The notes beneath the pieces were generated by a model. That model was not told where the DNA came from. It worked only from the letters and a program-made list of their open reading frames with translations, and searched no databases. Shown in pieces: positions 25,474 through 34,930 of a stretch of 43,147 bases of DNA. Within the stretch, counting starts at the first letter, position 1. Every line of letters starts with the position of its first letter. Origin of the DNA: Bacillus xiamenensis (GTDB lineage: Bacteria > Bacillota > Bacilli > Bacillales > Bacillaceae); contig NZ_AMSH01000028.1 of NCBI RefSeq assembly GCF_000300535.1, positions 1 through 43,147 on the forward strand. Direction: 5' to 3'. The translations under genes and the position numbers were made by a program.

Positions 25474-27202
25474 CTGTCGTTTTGACATCATTTGCTTGAT
25501 GCAATAATTCTTTTGCATGCTGTTTTGTCAGCTCTGTGACTTCTACGCCTGCAATCATTCGGCCAATTTCACTCACTTTTTCTTCATTACTTAATGGTTT
25601 GACACTCGTCAGTGTTCTGCCAGCTTTAGAGCGTTTAGAAATGAAGAGGTGAGTGTCAGCCATTGCTGCTACTTGCGGCAGATGCGTAATGCATAGGACT
25701 TGTGAGCCTGCCGCTACTTTATAAATTTTTTCAGCAATCGCCTGTGCGACTCTGCCGCTGACGCCTGTATCCACTTCATCAAAGATAATGGATGTCACTT
25801 CTTGTTTGGCGGAGAAAATACTCTTCACCGCCAGCATGACACGTGAAATTTCTCCTCCAGATGCTACTTTTGACAAAGACTTCATCGGTTCGCCAGGATT
25901 AGTAGAAATGACAAATTGCGCTTGATCTATTCCGTTTCTCCCGAGCTGAACGGGCTTTCCATCTAAAAGCGGGCAATCCGTACTGCCAAATGGCGCATAT
26001 CGAACGGAAAAGGCCGTATCAAAGGACGATTTCTTCATATATAAATCCTTCAATTCAGCTTGAATTTGCTTCGCTAGTTTTTTTGCCCATTTTTTGCGAA
26101 GCTCGGAAACGTTAAGCGCTTCAAGCAATGCATCTCGGCTTAACGCATCAAGCTTGTCTTTGAGTGTTTGCAGGTGGCTGTCTCGATGTTGAATTTGATC
26201 TATTTCCTCTTCAATCTTAGCCGCATACTCTAAAATTTCCTCTACCGTTGTGCCGTATTTTCGCTTCAGCTGTTTCATCTCATTTAGCCTGGACTCAATA
26301 AAATCAAGACGAGCTGGGTCGAATTCTAACTGATCGAGCATACTGCGCATTTGAAAAGTCGAATCCTCTAATAGGTAATAGGAGTTCGAGACTTGTTCAG
26401 AGAGCTGTTTTAAATCTTCATTGATGTCAGAAACTTGCTCAAGCTCGCTTGAGGCCATTCCAACCCAATCAAGCCCTCCTTGCTCATTGCGCAAGGCATT
26501 ATATGCATTTTGCAGCGAGGAGTAGATCTTTTCGAAATTGCTGATTTGATGACGTTCCTCTTGAAGCTTCTCATCTTCCCCAGGCTCTAATTGTGCCGCT
26601 TCAATCTCTTCCAGCTGAAATTGCAATAAGTCTAAACGGTGTACCATCTCTTGCTCATTTTCAGACAGCTGTTTGAGCTTTTGGGCCGTCTTCATATATT
26701 GATCATACGCTTCTTGATATTGCATGAGAGCAGGTGCAATTTCTTCTGCCCCAAATTGATCGAGCAGATGCAGATGATTTTCATCCTCCATCAATAGCTG
26801 ATTATCATGCTGTCCATGTATATCGAGCAACAGCCGGCCAATTTCTCGCAGAAGAGAGATGGTGACAAGCTTACCATTAATGCGGCAGATGCTTTTCCCG
26901 CTTTGATTGATATCCCGGCGAAGAATCATCATTTCATCCGATGCGTCAATCCCCTGCTCTTCGCATAAAGCAAACACAGGATGATCTGCTGGTACAAGAA
27001 AAAGCCCTTCCAGCTCTGCTTTTTTTTCACCGTAGCGGACAAATTCAGATGATCCTCTTCCCCCTACAAGAAGTGAGACAGCATCAATCATAATTGATTT
27101 TCCGGCACCTGTTTCCCCGGTTAGAACTGTGAGTCCTTTTTCAAATGAAACCGTTAACTCTTCAATGATTGCAAAGTTTTTAATGGTTAGTTCTGCTAAC
27201 AC
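25469..27202 (-). CDS. recN: DNA repair protein RecN
   Basis: The 577-residue SMC-like ATPase has Walker A VLTGETGAGKSIMIDA near residue 35, long coiled-coil segments (about 160-365), the ABC signature LSKVASGGEISRVMLA and Walker B TSIIFDEVDTGVSG. It gathers at double-strand breaks early in repair. GTG at 27202 is the start, set by AGAGGTG eight bases upstream. An ATG a few bases before it is out of frame. It lies 34 bp after ahrC, probably co-transcribed. Confidence 0.97.
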   Translation of the reverse strand: MLAELTIKNFAIIEELTVSFEKGLTVLTGETGAGKSIMIDAVSLLVGGRGSSEFVRYGEKKAELEGLFLVPADHPVFALCEEQGIDASDEMMILRRDINQSGKSICRINGKLVTISLLREIGRLLLDIHGQHDNQLLMEDENHLHLLDQFGAEEIAPALMQYQEAYDQYMKTAQKLKQLSENEQEMVHRLDLLQFQLEEIEAAQLEPGEDEKLQEERHQISNFEKIYSSLQNAYNALRNEQGGLDWVGMASSELEQVSDINEDLKQLSEQVSNSYYLLEDSTFQMRSMLDQLEFDPARLDFIESRLNEMKQLKRKYGTTVEEILEYAAKIEEEIDQIQHRDSHLQTLKDKLDALSRDALLEALNVSELRKKWAKKLAKQIQAELKDLYMKKSSFDTAFSVRYAPFGSTDCPLLDGKPVQLGRNGIDQAQFVISTNPGEPMKSLSKVASGGEISRVMLAVKSIFSAKQEVTSIIFDEVDTGVSGRVAQAIAEKIYKVAAGSQVLCITHLPQVAAMADTHLFISKRSKAGRTLTSVKPLSNEEKVSEIGRMIAGVEVTELTKQHAKELLHQANDVKTTG

Positions 27203-27236
27203 TCATTTGACACCTCTTTTTGTAAACCTGATCTCT

Positions 27237-27686
27237 TTATAGAAGCTCTAAAATTTTGGCCGAAACTGTATCCGTATCATCTGGCGTGCGGCAAATGATT
27301 AAAATGGTATCATCCCCGCAAATGGTTCCCATAATTTCTTCCCAATCTAAATTATCCATTAAAGCACCAATGGCCTGAGCATTCCCCGGCATGGTTTTTA
27401 AAACAATTAAATGACTGGCAGCATCCATTTTAATAAATGCATCCATCAAAGCACGCTTTAATTTTGACAGCGGGTTAAACCGCTGATCCGCAGGTAGGCT
27501 GTATTTATACGTTCCGTTGTTCGTTGGCACTTTCACTAAATGCAATTCTTTAATATCCCTTGATACGGTCGCCTGTGTAATGTTATATCCATCGGCTTTC
27601 AAAATATCGACTAATTCATCTTGTGTTTCGATCTCTTGGCTTGCAATGATTTCTCTAATCTTAATATGCCTTTGACCTTTATTCAT
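27237..27686 (-). CDS. ahrC: Arginine repressor/activator AhrC (ArgR)
   Basis: The 149-residue ArgR-family protein has an N-terminal winged helix (about 1-70; [19 protein letters not shown] is the recognition region). The C-terminal hexamerisation and arginine-binding domain contains [31 protein letters not shown], including the Asp-Asp that holds arginine. It represses arginine synthesis genes and controls catabolism and uptake; the ARG box of artP in this window is a likely target. AGGGGGG precedes ATG 27686. The repeat element was inserted between this gene and yqxC. Confidence 0.97.
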   Translation of the reverse strand: MNKGQRHIKIREIIASQEIETQDELVDILKADGYNITQATVSRDIKELHLVKVPTNNGTYKYSLPADQRFNPLSKLKRALMDAFIKMDAASHLIVLKTMPGNAQAIGALMDNLDWEEIMGTICGDDTILIICRTPDDTDTVSAKILELL

Positions 27687-27807
27687 TTTGACCCCCCTAG
27701 TAGGCGTTTCATTCTCAGTTTGTCTTTACGTTCTATGTTATATGATGCACACTTCAAAAAACAAGCATTACGTGAGAAACTGTCGATTCTCGTCTTTTGT
27801 CTATATA

Positions 27808-27819
27808 AAAAGGAATAAT
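27808..27819 (+). repeat. 12-bp direct repeat, left flank of the inserted element
   Basis: AAAAGGAATAAT, identical to 27964-27975. The two copies bracket the 144-bp element exactly, as a target-site duplication would. Confidence 0.75.
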
Positions 27820-27963
27820 GCGTGCCGGTGCTCAACCGGTGCTCACGAATGTTAAATTCGCTCCGGTACTCGTCCTTCCTAGGGCTGCAAAGGTTTTCAG
27901 GTCACGCTGAAAAGAAGACAAAGGGCTAAAATAAAGTTCATTTTAGCCCTTTGTCAACAATCT
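27820..27963 (-). repeat. Interspersed 144-bp repeat, copy 2 (complete)
   Basis: Read on the minus strand it begins AGATTGTTGACAAAGGG (27963 downward) and ends CCGGCACGC (27820). It contains the 15-bp palindrome (27918-27954), the TTTTCAG/CTGAAA-type hairpin with one mismatch, and a GC-rich hairpin with CCGG arms. It has a duplicated GAGCACCGG unit absent from copy 1, while copy 1 has an extra GGAGC. It lies between yqxC and ahrC, where B. subtilis has none as far as I recall. No terminal inverted repeats, no coding frame. TTGACA (27952-27957) followed by 18 bp and TATTTT could act as a promoter reading toward ahrC. Confidence 0.88.
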
Positions 27964-27975
27964 AAAAGGAATAAT
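27964..27975 (+). repeat. 12-bp direct repeat, right flank of the inserted element
   Basis: AAAAGGAATAAT, matching 27808-27819. This copy also forms one arm of the yqxC terminator, so the original target was the terminator itself. Confidence 0.75.
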
Positions 27976-27994
27976 AGCGAGCTATTATTCCTTT
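27965..27994. terminator. Terminator of yqxC
   Basis: A perfect palindrome with arms AAAGGAATAATAGC (27965-27978) and GCTATTATTCCTTT (27981-27994), with T residues after it on both strands, 13 bp after the yqxC stop codon. Confidence 0.8.
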
Positions 27995-28007
27995 CATTTC
28001 AATGATC

Positions 28008-28862
28008 TCATGTGTCAGCCGGCTCAGGACTGTTTTTCTTTTCTTTCAATACGGAATGGGCTTCCTTGACGACTTTCTCAAGCGCAGAAACTGGAAGGGC
28101 CGTATTTTCCTCTTGATTAGGACGAAGCACCAAGTGAAGCAGGAATTCAATATTTCCGTCACCGCCCGTAATGGGTGAAAATGATACATCCTTTACATCA
28201 TAGCCTTCTTTTGCAGCAAATTGATTCATTTCTTCTAATACTCCGAGGTGTACAGAAGGTTCACGCACAATGCCTTTTTTTCCAACAAGCTCTCGGCCAG
28301 CTTCAAATTGAGGCTTGACGAGGGCAATACAGTCACCGCCTGGCACAAGAATATGCTTAAGTGCCGGGAGAATGAGTTTGAGCGAAATAAACGAGACATC
28401 TATGGAAGCAACCTCTGGCAATCCTTCGGTAAAATCAGCTGGAACAGAATGGCGGAAATTGGTGCGTTCCATCACGATCACTCGATCATCCTGCCTTAAT
28501 TTCCAAGCGAGCTGATTGTAGCCAACATCAACAGCATAGGATTTGACCGCTCCATTTTGGAGTGCACAGTCTGTAAATCCTCCTGTTGATGAGCCGATAT
28601 CAATCAGCAGTTTTCCTTTAACTGTTAAGTCAAATTCTTTTAGTGCTTTTTCAAGCTTTAACCCGCCGCGGCTTACATATTTTAAAGGATTCCCCTTTAC
28701 AGTCAGCGGGGTATCACGAGCGATTTTTTCTCCTGGTTTATCCAAACGGTTTTCATTTGAGTAAACGATCCCTGCCATAATGGCACGCTTTGCTTTCTCT
28801 CTCGTTTCCATTAGCCCTTGTTCGACTAATAAAACGTCAAGTCGTTCTTTCTTTGATGTCAT
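28008..28862 (-). CDS. yqxC: TlyA-family rRNA methyltransferase YqxC
   Basis: The 284-residue product has an N-terminal S4 RNA-binding domain (about 5-65; [26 protein letters not shown]). An FtsJ-type methyltransferase domain follows, with SAM motif [17 protein letters not shown] near residue 85 and the KPQFEAGRE motif. TlyA proteins 2'-O-methylate 16S/23S rRNA; older annotations call it haemolysin. It overlaps dxs by 4 bp (ATGA), so the two are translationally coupled. Confidence 0.93.
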   Translation of the reverse strand: MTSKKERLDVLLVEQGLMETREKAKRAIMAGIVYSNENRLDKPGEKIARDTPLTVKGNPLKYVSRGGLKLEKALKEFDLTVKGKLLIDIGSSTGGFTDCALQNGAVKSYAVDVGYNQLAWKLRQDDRVIVMERTNFRHSVPADFTEGLPEVASIDVSFISLKLILPALKHILVPGGDCIALVKPQFEAGRELVGKKGIVREPSVHLGVLEEMNQFAAKEGYDVKDVSFSPITGGDGNIEFLLHLVLRPNQEENTALPVSALEKVVKEAHSVLKEKKNSPEPADT

Positions 28863-30760
28863 GATCCAATTCCTTTTCTTGGTGCTGCAGGAAGCAGGTC
28901 ACGTAAAGTTTCAGCCACCTGTGTTTTCGTCAGTCCAATTTCTTCAAGAAGCGCATCGACACTTCCATGCTCAATAAATTCATCTGGAATGCCCATACGT
29001 TCTACTTTTATATGTGACGTTTTTTTATCGTGTATATATTCTAATACGCTGCTGCCAAATCCACCTTGGAGCACAGCTTCTTCAATCGTTAAAATTGGAA
29101 TGCCTTCAGACAGTATTTCATTTAACATTCCTTCATCCAGCGGCTTAATAAAACGAGCATTGACGACACGAATTGATTTTCCTTCTTTTTGGAGTTCTTC
29201 TGCTGCTTGCAGCGCCATTTTAATGGTAGTACCGAATGTTAAAATAACGGCATCTTTCCCTGGACGAAGAACTTCCCATGAACCAATTGGAATGGTTTTC
29301 AGCTGTTCATCCATTTTGACGCCTAGTCCATTTCCACGCGGGAAGCGCATGGCAATCGGACCGTCATTATATTGAATGGCTGTGTTGACCATGTGCTGTC
29401 CTTCATTTTCATCCTTTGGCATCATGAGAACCATATTCGGCATATGGCGCATGAAAGCAATGTCAAACACACCTTGATGCGTTTCTCCATCAGCTCCGAC
29501 AAGACCCGCACGATCAATACCAATAAACACATTGAGGTTTTGACGGCAAATATCATGAAGCACTTGGTCATAGGCTCTTTGAAGGAAGGTCGAATAAATG
29601 GCCAAAAATGGCTTCATATTCTGAGTTGCAAGCCCTGCTGCCATTGTTGCGGCATGCTGCTCTGCAATCCCTACATCAAACATTCGCTCTGGAAATTCCT
29701 TTGCAAACCCTTCAAGCTTTGAGCCAACAGGCATCGCAGGTGTAATTGCGACAATCCGTTCGTCTTCCCTCGCCAGCTTTCTGACGGTTTCACTCACGAG
29801 CCCACTCCATGACGGTGCGGCCGCTGCCGGTTTCACAAAATCGCCTGTATCAATTTTGTATGGACCTGTGCCGTGCCAAGTACCGATTTTATCAGATTCT
29901 GCCGGCTTATAGCCTTTTCCTTTTTTCGTGATGACATGAAGGAGAACAGGGCCTTTTGTTTTCTTTGCGTATTCAAGGTTTTCAAAAAGGTCCTCATAGG
30001 AATGTCCGTCTACAGGGCCTAAGTACGTAAAGCCCATTTCCTCAAAGAACATACCAGAGACAAGCAAATATTTCAGGCTGTCTTTAATACGTTCTGCTGT
30101 TGCAGCAAGTTTTCCGCCTACTGCTGGAATACGCTTGAATAAGTATTCAAGCTCGTCCTTCACCCATTGGTATTTGCCAGCTGTACGCAGTCTGCCAAGC
30201 ATGGTATGAATGGCACCGACGTTTGGCGCAATACTCATTTCATTGTCATTTAAGATGACAATCATGTCTTTCTTTTCATCACCGATATGGTTCAGTGCTT
30301 CAAGCGCCATACCGCCGGTTAATGCACCATCTCCGATAATCGGGAGAATATATTCATCTGTTCCTTTAATATCACGTGCTACCGCCATACCCATCGCGCC
30401 AGATAATGAGGTTGAACTGTGCCCAGTCTCCCACACATCATGTTCACTTTCATTTCGTTTAGGAAAACCGCAGAGCCCTTTATATTGACGAAGTGTATCA
30501 AACTCAGCACCACGTCCAGTTAACAGCTTGTGAACGTAAGATTGATGTCCAACATCCCAAAGGAATTTGTCTTTCGGGCTGTCAAATACTTTATGAAGTG
30601 CAACAGTCAGTTCAACGACACCAAGATTTGGACCGATGTGCCCGCCAGAGTTCGCTAACGACTCAATTAAAAACGTGCGAATTTCAGCACTAAGCTCCTC
30701 TAATTCTGCATTTGACATTCCTTTTAGAAACGTTGGATTTTTTATTGATAAAAGATCCAA
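28859..30760 (-). CDS. dxs: 1-deoxy-D-xylulose-5-phosphate synthase Dxs
   Basis: The 633-residue thiamine-dependent enzyme has [14 protein letters not shown], the cofactor motif [22 protein letters not shown] and [15 protein letters not shown]. It makes DXP from pyruvate and glyceraldehyde-3-phosphate, the first step of the MEP isoprenoid pathway. The start is TTG at 30760, which gives the N-terminus MDLLSI shared with B. subtilis; its ribosome site is weak. A 151-bp gap after ispA carries its own promoter and two hairpins, so it need not depend on read-through. Confidence 0.97.
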   Translation of the reverse strand: MDLLSIKNPTFLKGMSNAELEELSAEIRTFLIESLANSGGHIGPNLGVVELTVALHKVFDSPKDKFLWDVGHQSYVHKLLTGRGAEFDTLRQYKGLCGFPKRNESEHDVWETGHSSTSLSGAMGMAVARDIKGTDEYILPIIGDGALTGGMALEALNHIGDEKKDMIVILNDNEMSIAPNVGAIHTMLGRLRTAGKYQWVKDELEYLFKRIPAVGGKLAATAERIKDSLKYLLVSGMFFEEMGFTYLGPVDGHSYEDLFENLEYAKKTKGPVLLHVITKKGKGYKPAESDKIGTWHGTGPYKIDTGDFVKPAAAAPSWSGLVSETVRKLAREDERIVAITPAMPVGSKLEGFAKEFPERMFDVGIAEQHAATMAAGLATQNMKPFLAIYSTFLQRAYDQVLHDICRQNLNVFIGIDRAGLVGADGETHQGVFDIAFMRHMPNMVLMMPKDENEGQHMVNTAIQYNDGPIAMRFPRGNGLGVKMDEQLKTIPIGSWEVLRPGKDAVILTFGTTIKMALQAAEELQKEGKSIRVVNARFIKPLDEGMLNEILSEGIPILTIEEAVLQGGFGSSVLEYIHDKKTSHIKVERMGIPDEFIEHGSVDALLEEIGLTKTQVAETLRDLLPAAPRKGIGS

Positions 30761-30799
30761 TCAGGATCAACTCGCTTTCAACAAAATTTCTATCTACAT

Positions 30800-30828
30800 A
30801 TATAATGCCTCATTCCTGTGAAAACCAA
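30800..30828 (-). promoter_or_regulatory. Predicted internal promoter for dxs-yqxC
   Basis: Minus strand: TTGGTT (30823-30828), 17 bp, TTATAT (30800-30805). A hairpin (ATTCCTG/CAGGAAT, 30812-30836) overlaps the -35 region, and a second one (AAACTG/CAGTTT) lies near 30857-30873. Confidence 0.5.
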
Positions 30829-30911
30829 TTCAGGAATAAGAGTTGTCTCACCACGATAAACTGTTTACAGTTTACCACAATTGCTCGAAGCCCCTCAAAT
30901 CTAGGCTGTTT

Positions 30912-31802
30912 TTAATGATCTCTTGAGGCAATCAGATCGCATAAATCATGCAGCAAGTGCTGCTCTAAATCAAGATTTGAGACAATTTCTTTCGCACGAG
31001 TGATATGTTCATCAAGTTTTTCTTTCGCTCCTGAAAGCGTTAATAAAGAAGGATATGTCGACTTTTCATTTGCTGTATCGGAGCCGACCCGTTTTCCTAT
31101 TTTTTCTTCGCTTCCTTCGAGATCTAAAATATCATCTCGAATTTGAAAAGCAATGCCAATGTGGTAGCTGAATTCTCTCAGCTTTTCGATATCATCATTA
31201 GATGCACCTGCCAGCATTGCGCCAGCTGCCACACTAAAGGTCAAAAGCTTTCCAGTTTTACGGGCATGTATTGATTCTAGTTCAGAAAGAGGGATCTGCT
31301 TTTGTTCTGCTTCCATATCATCAAATTGCCCGCCAACCATTCCAAGTGCACCTGCTGATTTTACAAGTTCATCGATGATTTTGAGCTTTTGCTCAGCTGG
31401 TACACGATCCGATAATTGCGATGTGATGAGGCGGAAGCTTTCCGTTAAAAGCGCATCACCTGCAAGAACCGCAGTTGCCTCTCCATATACTTTATGGTTG
31501 GTCGGCTTTCCTCTGCGCAGGTCATCATCATCCATGCAAGGAAGATCGTCATGAATCAATGAATACGTATGAATCATTTCCACCGCACAGCCCACTGGTA
31601 TGCCGTCTTCTTCCCTTTTTCCATAAGCATTTAAAAGAGCAAGGACAAGAACAGGGCGAAGTCTTTTCCCCCCTGCTTTAAGAGAATAAAGCATCGAAGC
31701 TTTCAAGTCCTCTGGAATAGTTAATTCCTGAACATATGTAAATAAATAATCTTCAATTACCTGTTTTCTTGTTGTCAAAAATTCAGTTAAGTTACTTGTC
31801 AC
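30912..31802 (-). CDS. ispA: Farnesyl diphosphate synthase IspA (YqiD)
   Basis: The 296-residue trans-prenyltransferase has the first aspartate motif in [15 protein letters not shown] and the second in [12 protein letters not shown]. It builds farnesyl diphosphate from IPP and DMAPP for undecaprenyl phosphate and quinones. The frame opens at ATG 31808, only 3 nt after GGAGG. GTG at 31802 has a 9-nt gap and gives the MTSNLT start that aligns with B. subtilis, so I use it. It overlaps xseB by 11 bp. Confidence 0.95.
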   Translation of the reverse strand: MTSNLTEFLTTRKQVIEDYLFTYVQELTIPEDLKASMLYSLKAGGKRLRPVLVLALLNAYGKREEDGIPVGCAVEMIHTYSLIHDDLPCMDDDDLRRGKPTNHKVYGEATAVLAGDALLTESFRLITSQLSDRVPAEQKLKIIDELVKSAGALGMVGGQFDDMEAEQKQIPLSELESIHARKTGKLLTFSVAAGAMLAGASNDDIEKLREFSYHIGIAFQIRDDILDLEGSEEKIGKRVGSDTANEKSTYPSLLTLSGAKEKLDEHITRAKEIVSNLDLEQHLLHDLCDLIASRDH

Positions 31803-32052
31803 CAGCATCTGCCTCCTTCACTGAAAAAGGAGCCAGTTCACCGTCCTCTTTTAAAATGAAATCCATTTGCTTTTCAACGTGCTGTAATTTCTCATGACAA
31901 AGCTTTGAAAGTGTCATCCCCTCTTGGAAATAGTGGATGGCTTGCTCAAGCGGTACATCTCCTTCTTCAAGCTTCCCAACAATCTCTTCTAAACCTTTCA
32001 TCGCCTCTTCAAATGTCATTTGTTCTTCTTTTTGTTTATTTGATTCTGTCAT
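31792..32052 (-). CDS. xseB: Exodeoxyribonuclease VII small subunit XseB
   Basis: The 86-residue helical protein has the family core [31 protein letters not shown]. It wraps around XseA to form the single-strand-specific exonuclease. It overlaps both xseA (4 bp) and ispA (11 bp), suggesting coupled translation. The acidic tail is longer than in many homologues. Confidence 0.95.
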   Translation of the reverse strand: MTESNKQKEEQMTFEEAMKGLEEIVGKLEEGDVPLEQAIHYFQEGMTLSKLCHEKLQHVEKQMDFILKEDGELAPFSVKEADAGDK

Positions 32053-33395
32053 GATGATTGCTCCTCCTTCTCAATGACCTCACAAATGAGACGTCCATCC
32101 TTCATTGTGATGGCCAGCTGATCCTTCGTTTCTACTTGATTCACACTTTTAACCAGTTCATCTTCTTTATAGGCTAAACTATAGCCTCTTTCCATCACTT
32201 GAAGTGGATTTAATGCATTTAGTTTACCAAGAACCGATTGGAACTGCGAATGAATTGTTTTCATTTGCACATTCATGCTTCGGATGAGCTGTTCTGTTTG
32301 ATTGACATGCCGTTTTTTCGCCTGAAGCAGCTGCTCTTTTGGATGAAGCGGTTTAAGTCTATAGATCTCACGCTCGAGTTGACTCCGTTTTTGTTCCATT
32401 TGTCTCGTCAGCTGTTTTTGAAAACGATCAAATACCATATCGAATTGCTGCTCTTTTTGCTCTTGTAATCGCTTTGGAAAACGGAAAGCATAAGAGGATT
32501 GAAGTGCCACAAGACGGTCTTTTGCTTGTGACGTTCGATTTTTTACTGCTCTTGTTAACCGAATGTCGATTGATTTGATTCGTTCCATTAAGTCAGCGGT
32601 GCTTGGAACAGCTAGTTCGGCTGCTCCTGTTGGTGTGGGTGCTCTCATGTCTGCAGTGAAATCACTAATCGTAAAGTCGGTTTCGTGCCCAACTGCAGAA
32701 ATGATTGGAATGTCTGATGCGAAGATCGCTCTTGCGACTGCTTCTTCATTAAAGGCCCAAAGTTCTTCAATCGATCCTCCGCCTCTTCCGACAATCAAGA
32801 CATCACAAAGCTGTTTTTCATTGGCTTCTTTAATCCGTTCCACAATCGAACGCGGAGCATTTTCTCCTTGGACTAATGCCGGTAGCACAATGATCTTGGC
32901 CTGCTGATAGCGCCGGTTGATGGTTGTAATAACATCTCGAACAGCGGCTCCTGTTGGGGATGTAATGACACCAACGACCTCCGGATACTCAGGAATTGTT
33001 TTTTTGTAGCGCGCATCAAATAAGCCTTCACTGGCTAGCTTTTTCTTCAGCTCTTCGTAAGCAAGATGAAGAGCACCAACACCATCAGGCTGCATTTCTT
33101 TTGCATATAATTGATAGCTTCCGCTCGGTTCGTAGACTTGAATTCCGCCACGCACGAACACTTTCATTCCGCTCTTTGGTGAAAAGGGCAGCTTGGACGC
33201 AGAACGCTGGAACATGACAGCTTGCATACGTGCATGTTCGTCTTTTAAGGTGAAGTAAACGTGACCTCTTGAATGAATCTTCACATTTGATAACTCACCT
33301 TTGATCCAAATATCTTCTAAATGAGGGTCAACATCAAATTTTCTTTTTATGTATTTTGTAAGGGCTGTGACCGTCACAAAGGCTTTTTCACTCAT
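32049..33395 (-). CDS. xseA: Exodeoxyribonuclease VII large subunit XseA
   Basis: The 448-residue product has an N-terminal OB fold (about 5-100; [22 protein letters not shown]), a catalytic core (about 125-310; [46 protein letters not shown]) and a coiled-coil C-terminal half. It degrades single-stranded DNA to oligonucleotides. The frame extends to 33425, but ATG 33395 with GAGGAGG gives the usual length. A hairpin in the 70-bp gap after folD may reduce its expression. Confidence 0.95.
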   Translation of the reverse strand: MSEKAFVTVTALTKYIKRKFDVDPHLEDIWIKGELSNVKIHSRGHVYFTLKDEHARMQAVMFQRSASKLPFSPKSGMKVFVRGGIQVYEPSGSYQLYAKEMQPDGVGALHLAYEELKKKLASEGLFDARYKKTIPEYPEVVGVITSPTGAAVRDVITTINRRYQQAKIIVLPALVQGENAPRSIVERIKEANEKQLCDVLIVGRGGGSIEELWAFNEEAVARAIFASDIPIISAVGHETDFTISDFTADMRAPTPTGAAELAVPSTADLMERIKSIDIRLTRAVKNRTSQAKDRLVALQSSYAFRFPKRLQEQKEQQFDMVFDRFQKQLTRQMEQKRSQLEREIYRLKPLHPKEQLLQAKKRHVNQTEQLIRSMNVQMKTIHSQFQSVLGKLNALNPLQVMERGYSLAYKEDELVKSVNQVETKDQLAITMKDGRLICEVIEKEEQSS

Positions 33396-33422
33396 GACGT
33401 ATTCCTCCTCTTCAAAAACGCA

Positions 33423-33457
33423 CATTCATCCACCGGCAGCACGCAGGTGGATGAATG
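33423..33457 (-). terminator. Terminator-like hairpin between folD and xseA
   Basis: Perfect 12-bp stem CATTCATCCACC (33423-33434) and GGTGGATGAATG (33446-33457) with an 11-nt loop; on the minus strand it is followed by TGCGTTTTTG. It lies inside the nusB-yqxC cluster and probably acts as a partial terminator. Confidence 0.65.
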
Positions 33458-33465
33458 GATCAAGC

Positions 33466-34317
33466 TTATGATAATGTACGTTTTGCTGATTTAACCGTAT
33501 TGTGTGCAAGCATCGTAATCGTCATTGGACCAACTCCGCCAGGGACTGGTGTGATGTAAGAAGCTTTTTCTTTTGCTGCTTCAAAGTCAACGTCCCCTAC
33601 AAGTTTCCCTGTTTCTAGACGATTGACTCCTACATCAATGACAATAGCGCCTTCTTTAATTTGGTCAGCTTTAATAAAGTTTGCTCGACCGACGGCAACA
33701 ACTAAAATGTCCGCTTTTAACGTATGTTCTGAAATGTTCGCCGTTTTGGAGTGACAGTATGTGACAGTTGCATTTTCGTTTAACAGCAATTGTCCAACTG
33801 GTTTGCCGACAATATTGCTTCGTCCCACAACCACTACTTCTTTTCCAGAAAGATTGACACCGGTTTTGTTCAGCAATTCAACAATACCTGCTGGTGTACA
33901 TGGAAGGAATGTGTCTTCACCAAGCAGCATCTTCCCAATATTCAGCGGATGAAAACCATCTACATCTTTCTCTGGTGAGATACGTTCAATGACGGCTTTT
34001 TCAGAAATATGTTTTGGCAGTGGAAGCTGAACAAGAATCCCGTGGAATTGATCGTTCGCATTGTACTGATCGATTAGCTGAAGCAATTCTTCTTCTGTTA
34101 AAGAAGCATCTAAATGATCAAGCTGAAAATGCATGCCCATGGCTTCAGCTGCTTTTTTCTTCCCGCGCACATAAGAAAGTGAGGCCGGATCATCACCGAT
34201 TAGAATAACGGCAAGACCAGGTGTGACTCCTTTTTGTTTTAGCTCTTCTACTTCTTTTGCTAATTGTTCACGCTTTTCTTTTGCTGTTTCTTTTCCATCG
34301 ATGATTGTTGCGGTCAT
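33466..34317 (-). CDS. folD: Bifunctional methylene-THF dehydrogenase/cyclohydrolase FolD
   Basis: The 283-residue enzyme has the catalytic Tyr-x3-Lys in [19 protein letters not shown], the NADP-binding region [13 protein letters not shown] and [11 protein letters not shown]. It interconverts 5,10-methylene- and 10-formyl-tetrahydrofolate for purine and Met-tRNA formylation. It lies 11 bp after nusB with AGGAGG before ATG 34317. Confidence 0.97.
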   Translation of the reverse strand: MTATIIDGKETAKEKREQLAKEVEELKQKGVTPGLAVILIGDDPASLSYVRGKKKAAEAMGMHFQLDHLDASLTEEELLQLIDQYNANDQFHGILVQLPLPKHISEKAVIERISPEKDVDGFHPLNIGKMLLGEDTFLPCTPAGIVELLNKTGVNLSGKEVVVVGRSNIVGKPVGQLLLNENATVTYCHSKTANISEHTLKADILVVAVGRANFIKADQIKEGAIVIDVGVNRLETGKLVGDVDFEAAKEKASYITPVPGGVGPMTITMLAHNTVKSAKRTLS

Positions 34318-34328
34318 GTCGAATCCTC

Positions 34329-34724
34329 CTATTGCTTTAGGTCGTTTTTAATGTTTGAAAGTACGCCATTTACAAATTTCGGTGCTTTATCATCACCAAA
34401 CACTTTAGCCAGTTCAATGGCTTCATTCATTGAAACACTAACCGGGATGTCTTCTTGATATACCATTTCGTATACAGACAGCCTTAAAATGGCTCTGTCT
34501 ACGTTCGCAATACGATCGAGTTTCCAATTCACAAGGTGCTGTGAAATCATGTCATCGAGCTTGTCCTTTTGTTCAAGCACACCGAAAACCAGTTCCTCGA
34601 AAAAAGGATCTGATTCTTGTTCATCCAGCGCATGTGTAATGGCCTCTTTCGGATCAATATTGCTGACATCAATTTGAAATAATGTTTGTAGCGCCTTTTC
34701 TCTTGCAGTTCTTCTTTTCATCAT
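34329..34724 (-). CDS. nusB: Transcription antitermination factor NusB
   Basis: The 131-residue all-helical protein has the N-terminal RNA-binding [18 protein letters not shown] and the C-terminal VNGVLSNI, both family hallmarks. With NusE (S10) it binds boxA in rRNA operons. It heads the nusB-folD-xseA-xseB-ispA-dxs-yqxC cluster. AAAGGAG precedes ATG 34724; the second codon is also ATG. Confidence 0.95.
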   Translation of the reverse strand: MMKRRTAREKALQTLFQIDVSNIDPKEAITHALDEQESDPFFEELVFGVLEQKDKLDDMISQHLVNWKLDRIANVDRAILRLSVYEMVYQEDIPVSVSMNEAIELAKVFGDDKAPKFVNGVLSNIKNDLKQ

Positions 34725-34770
34725 TTACTCCTTTAACCACTTTATCCGCTTGTCGTTAAGCCATACAGAG

Positions 34771-34780
34771 ATCATAACAT
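34771..34780 (-). promoter_or_regulatory. Predicted extended -10 promoter of the nusB cluster
   Basis: Minus strand TGTTATGAT, an extended -10 about 50 bp before nusB. No good -35 is visible at 17 bp. Confidence 0.4.
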
Positions 34781-34884
34781 ATTTTGAACGTGGTCGCACC
34801 AAGATCCATGCGAGCTACGGCGAAAAACGAATAAATCAAAGCGTGACGTAATCATTATTCGGAACTCACCCAAAAATGGGCTTT

Positions 34885-34916
34885 AAAAAACCAAAGAGGC
34901 GATGCCTCCTTGGTTT
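34885..34916 (-). terminator. Terminator of accB-accC-yqhY
   Basis: Arms AAACCAAAGAGGC (34888-34900) and GCCTCCTTGGTTT (34904-34916) with one internal mismatch, followed by TTTTTTA on the minus strand. Confidence 0.85.
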
Positions 34917-34930
34917 CACTTCAACCCTTT

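Noticed and set aside
27820..27963. Repeat as CRISPR unit or classic MITE
   Set aside because: There is no array with spacers, and the ends (AGATTG and the complement of CACGC) are not inverted repeats of each other.
29372..29722. 116-codon plus-strand frame opposite dxs
   Set aside because: Antisense shadow of a highly conserved coding region, no ribosome site and no family features.
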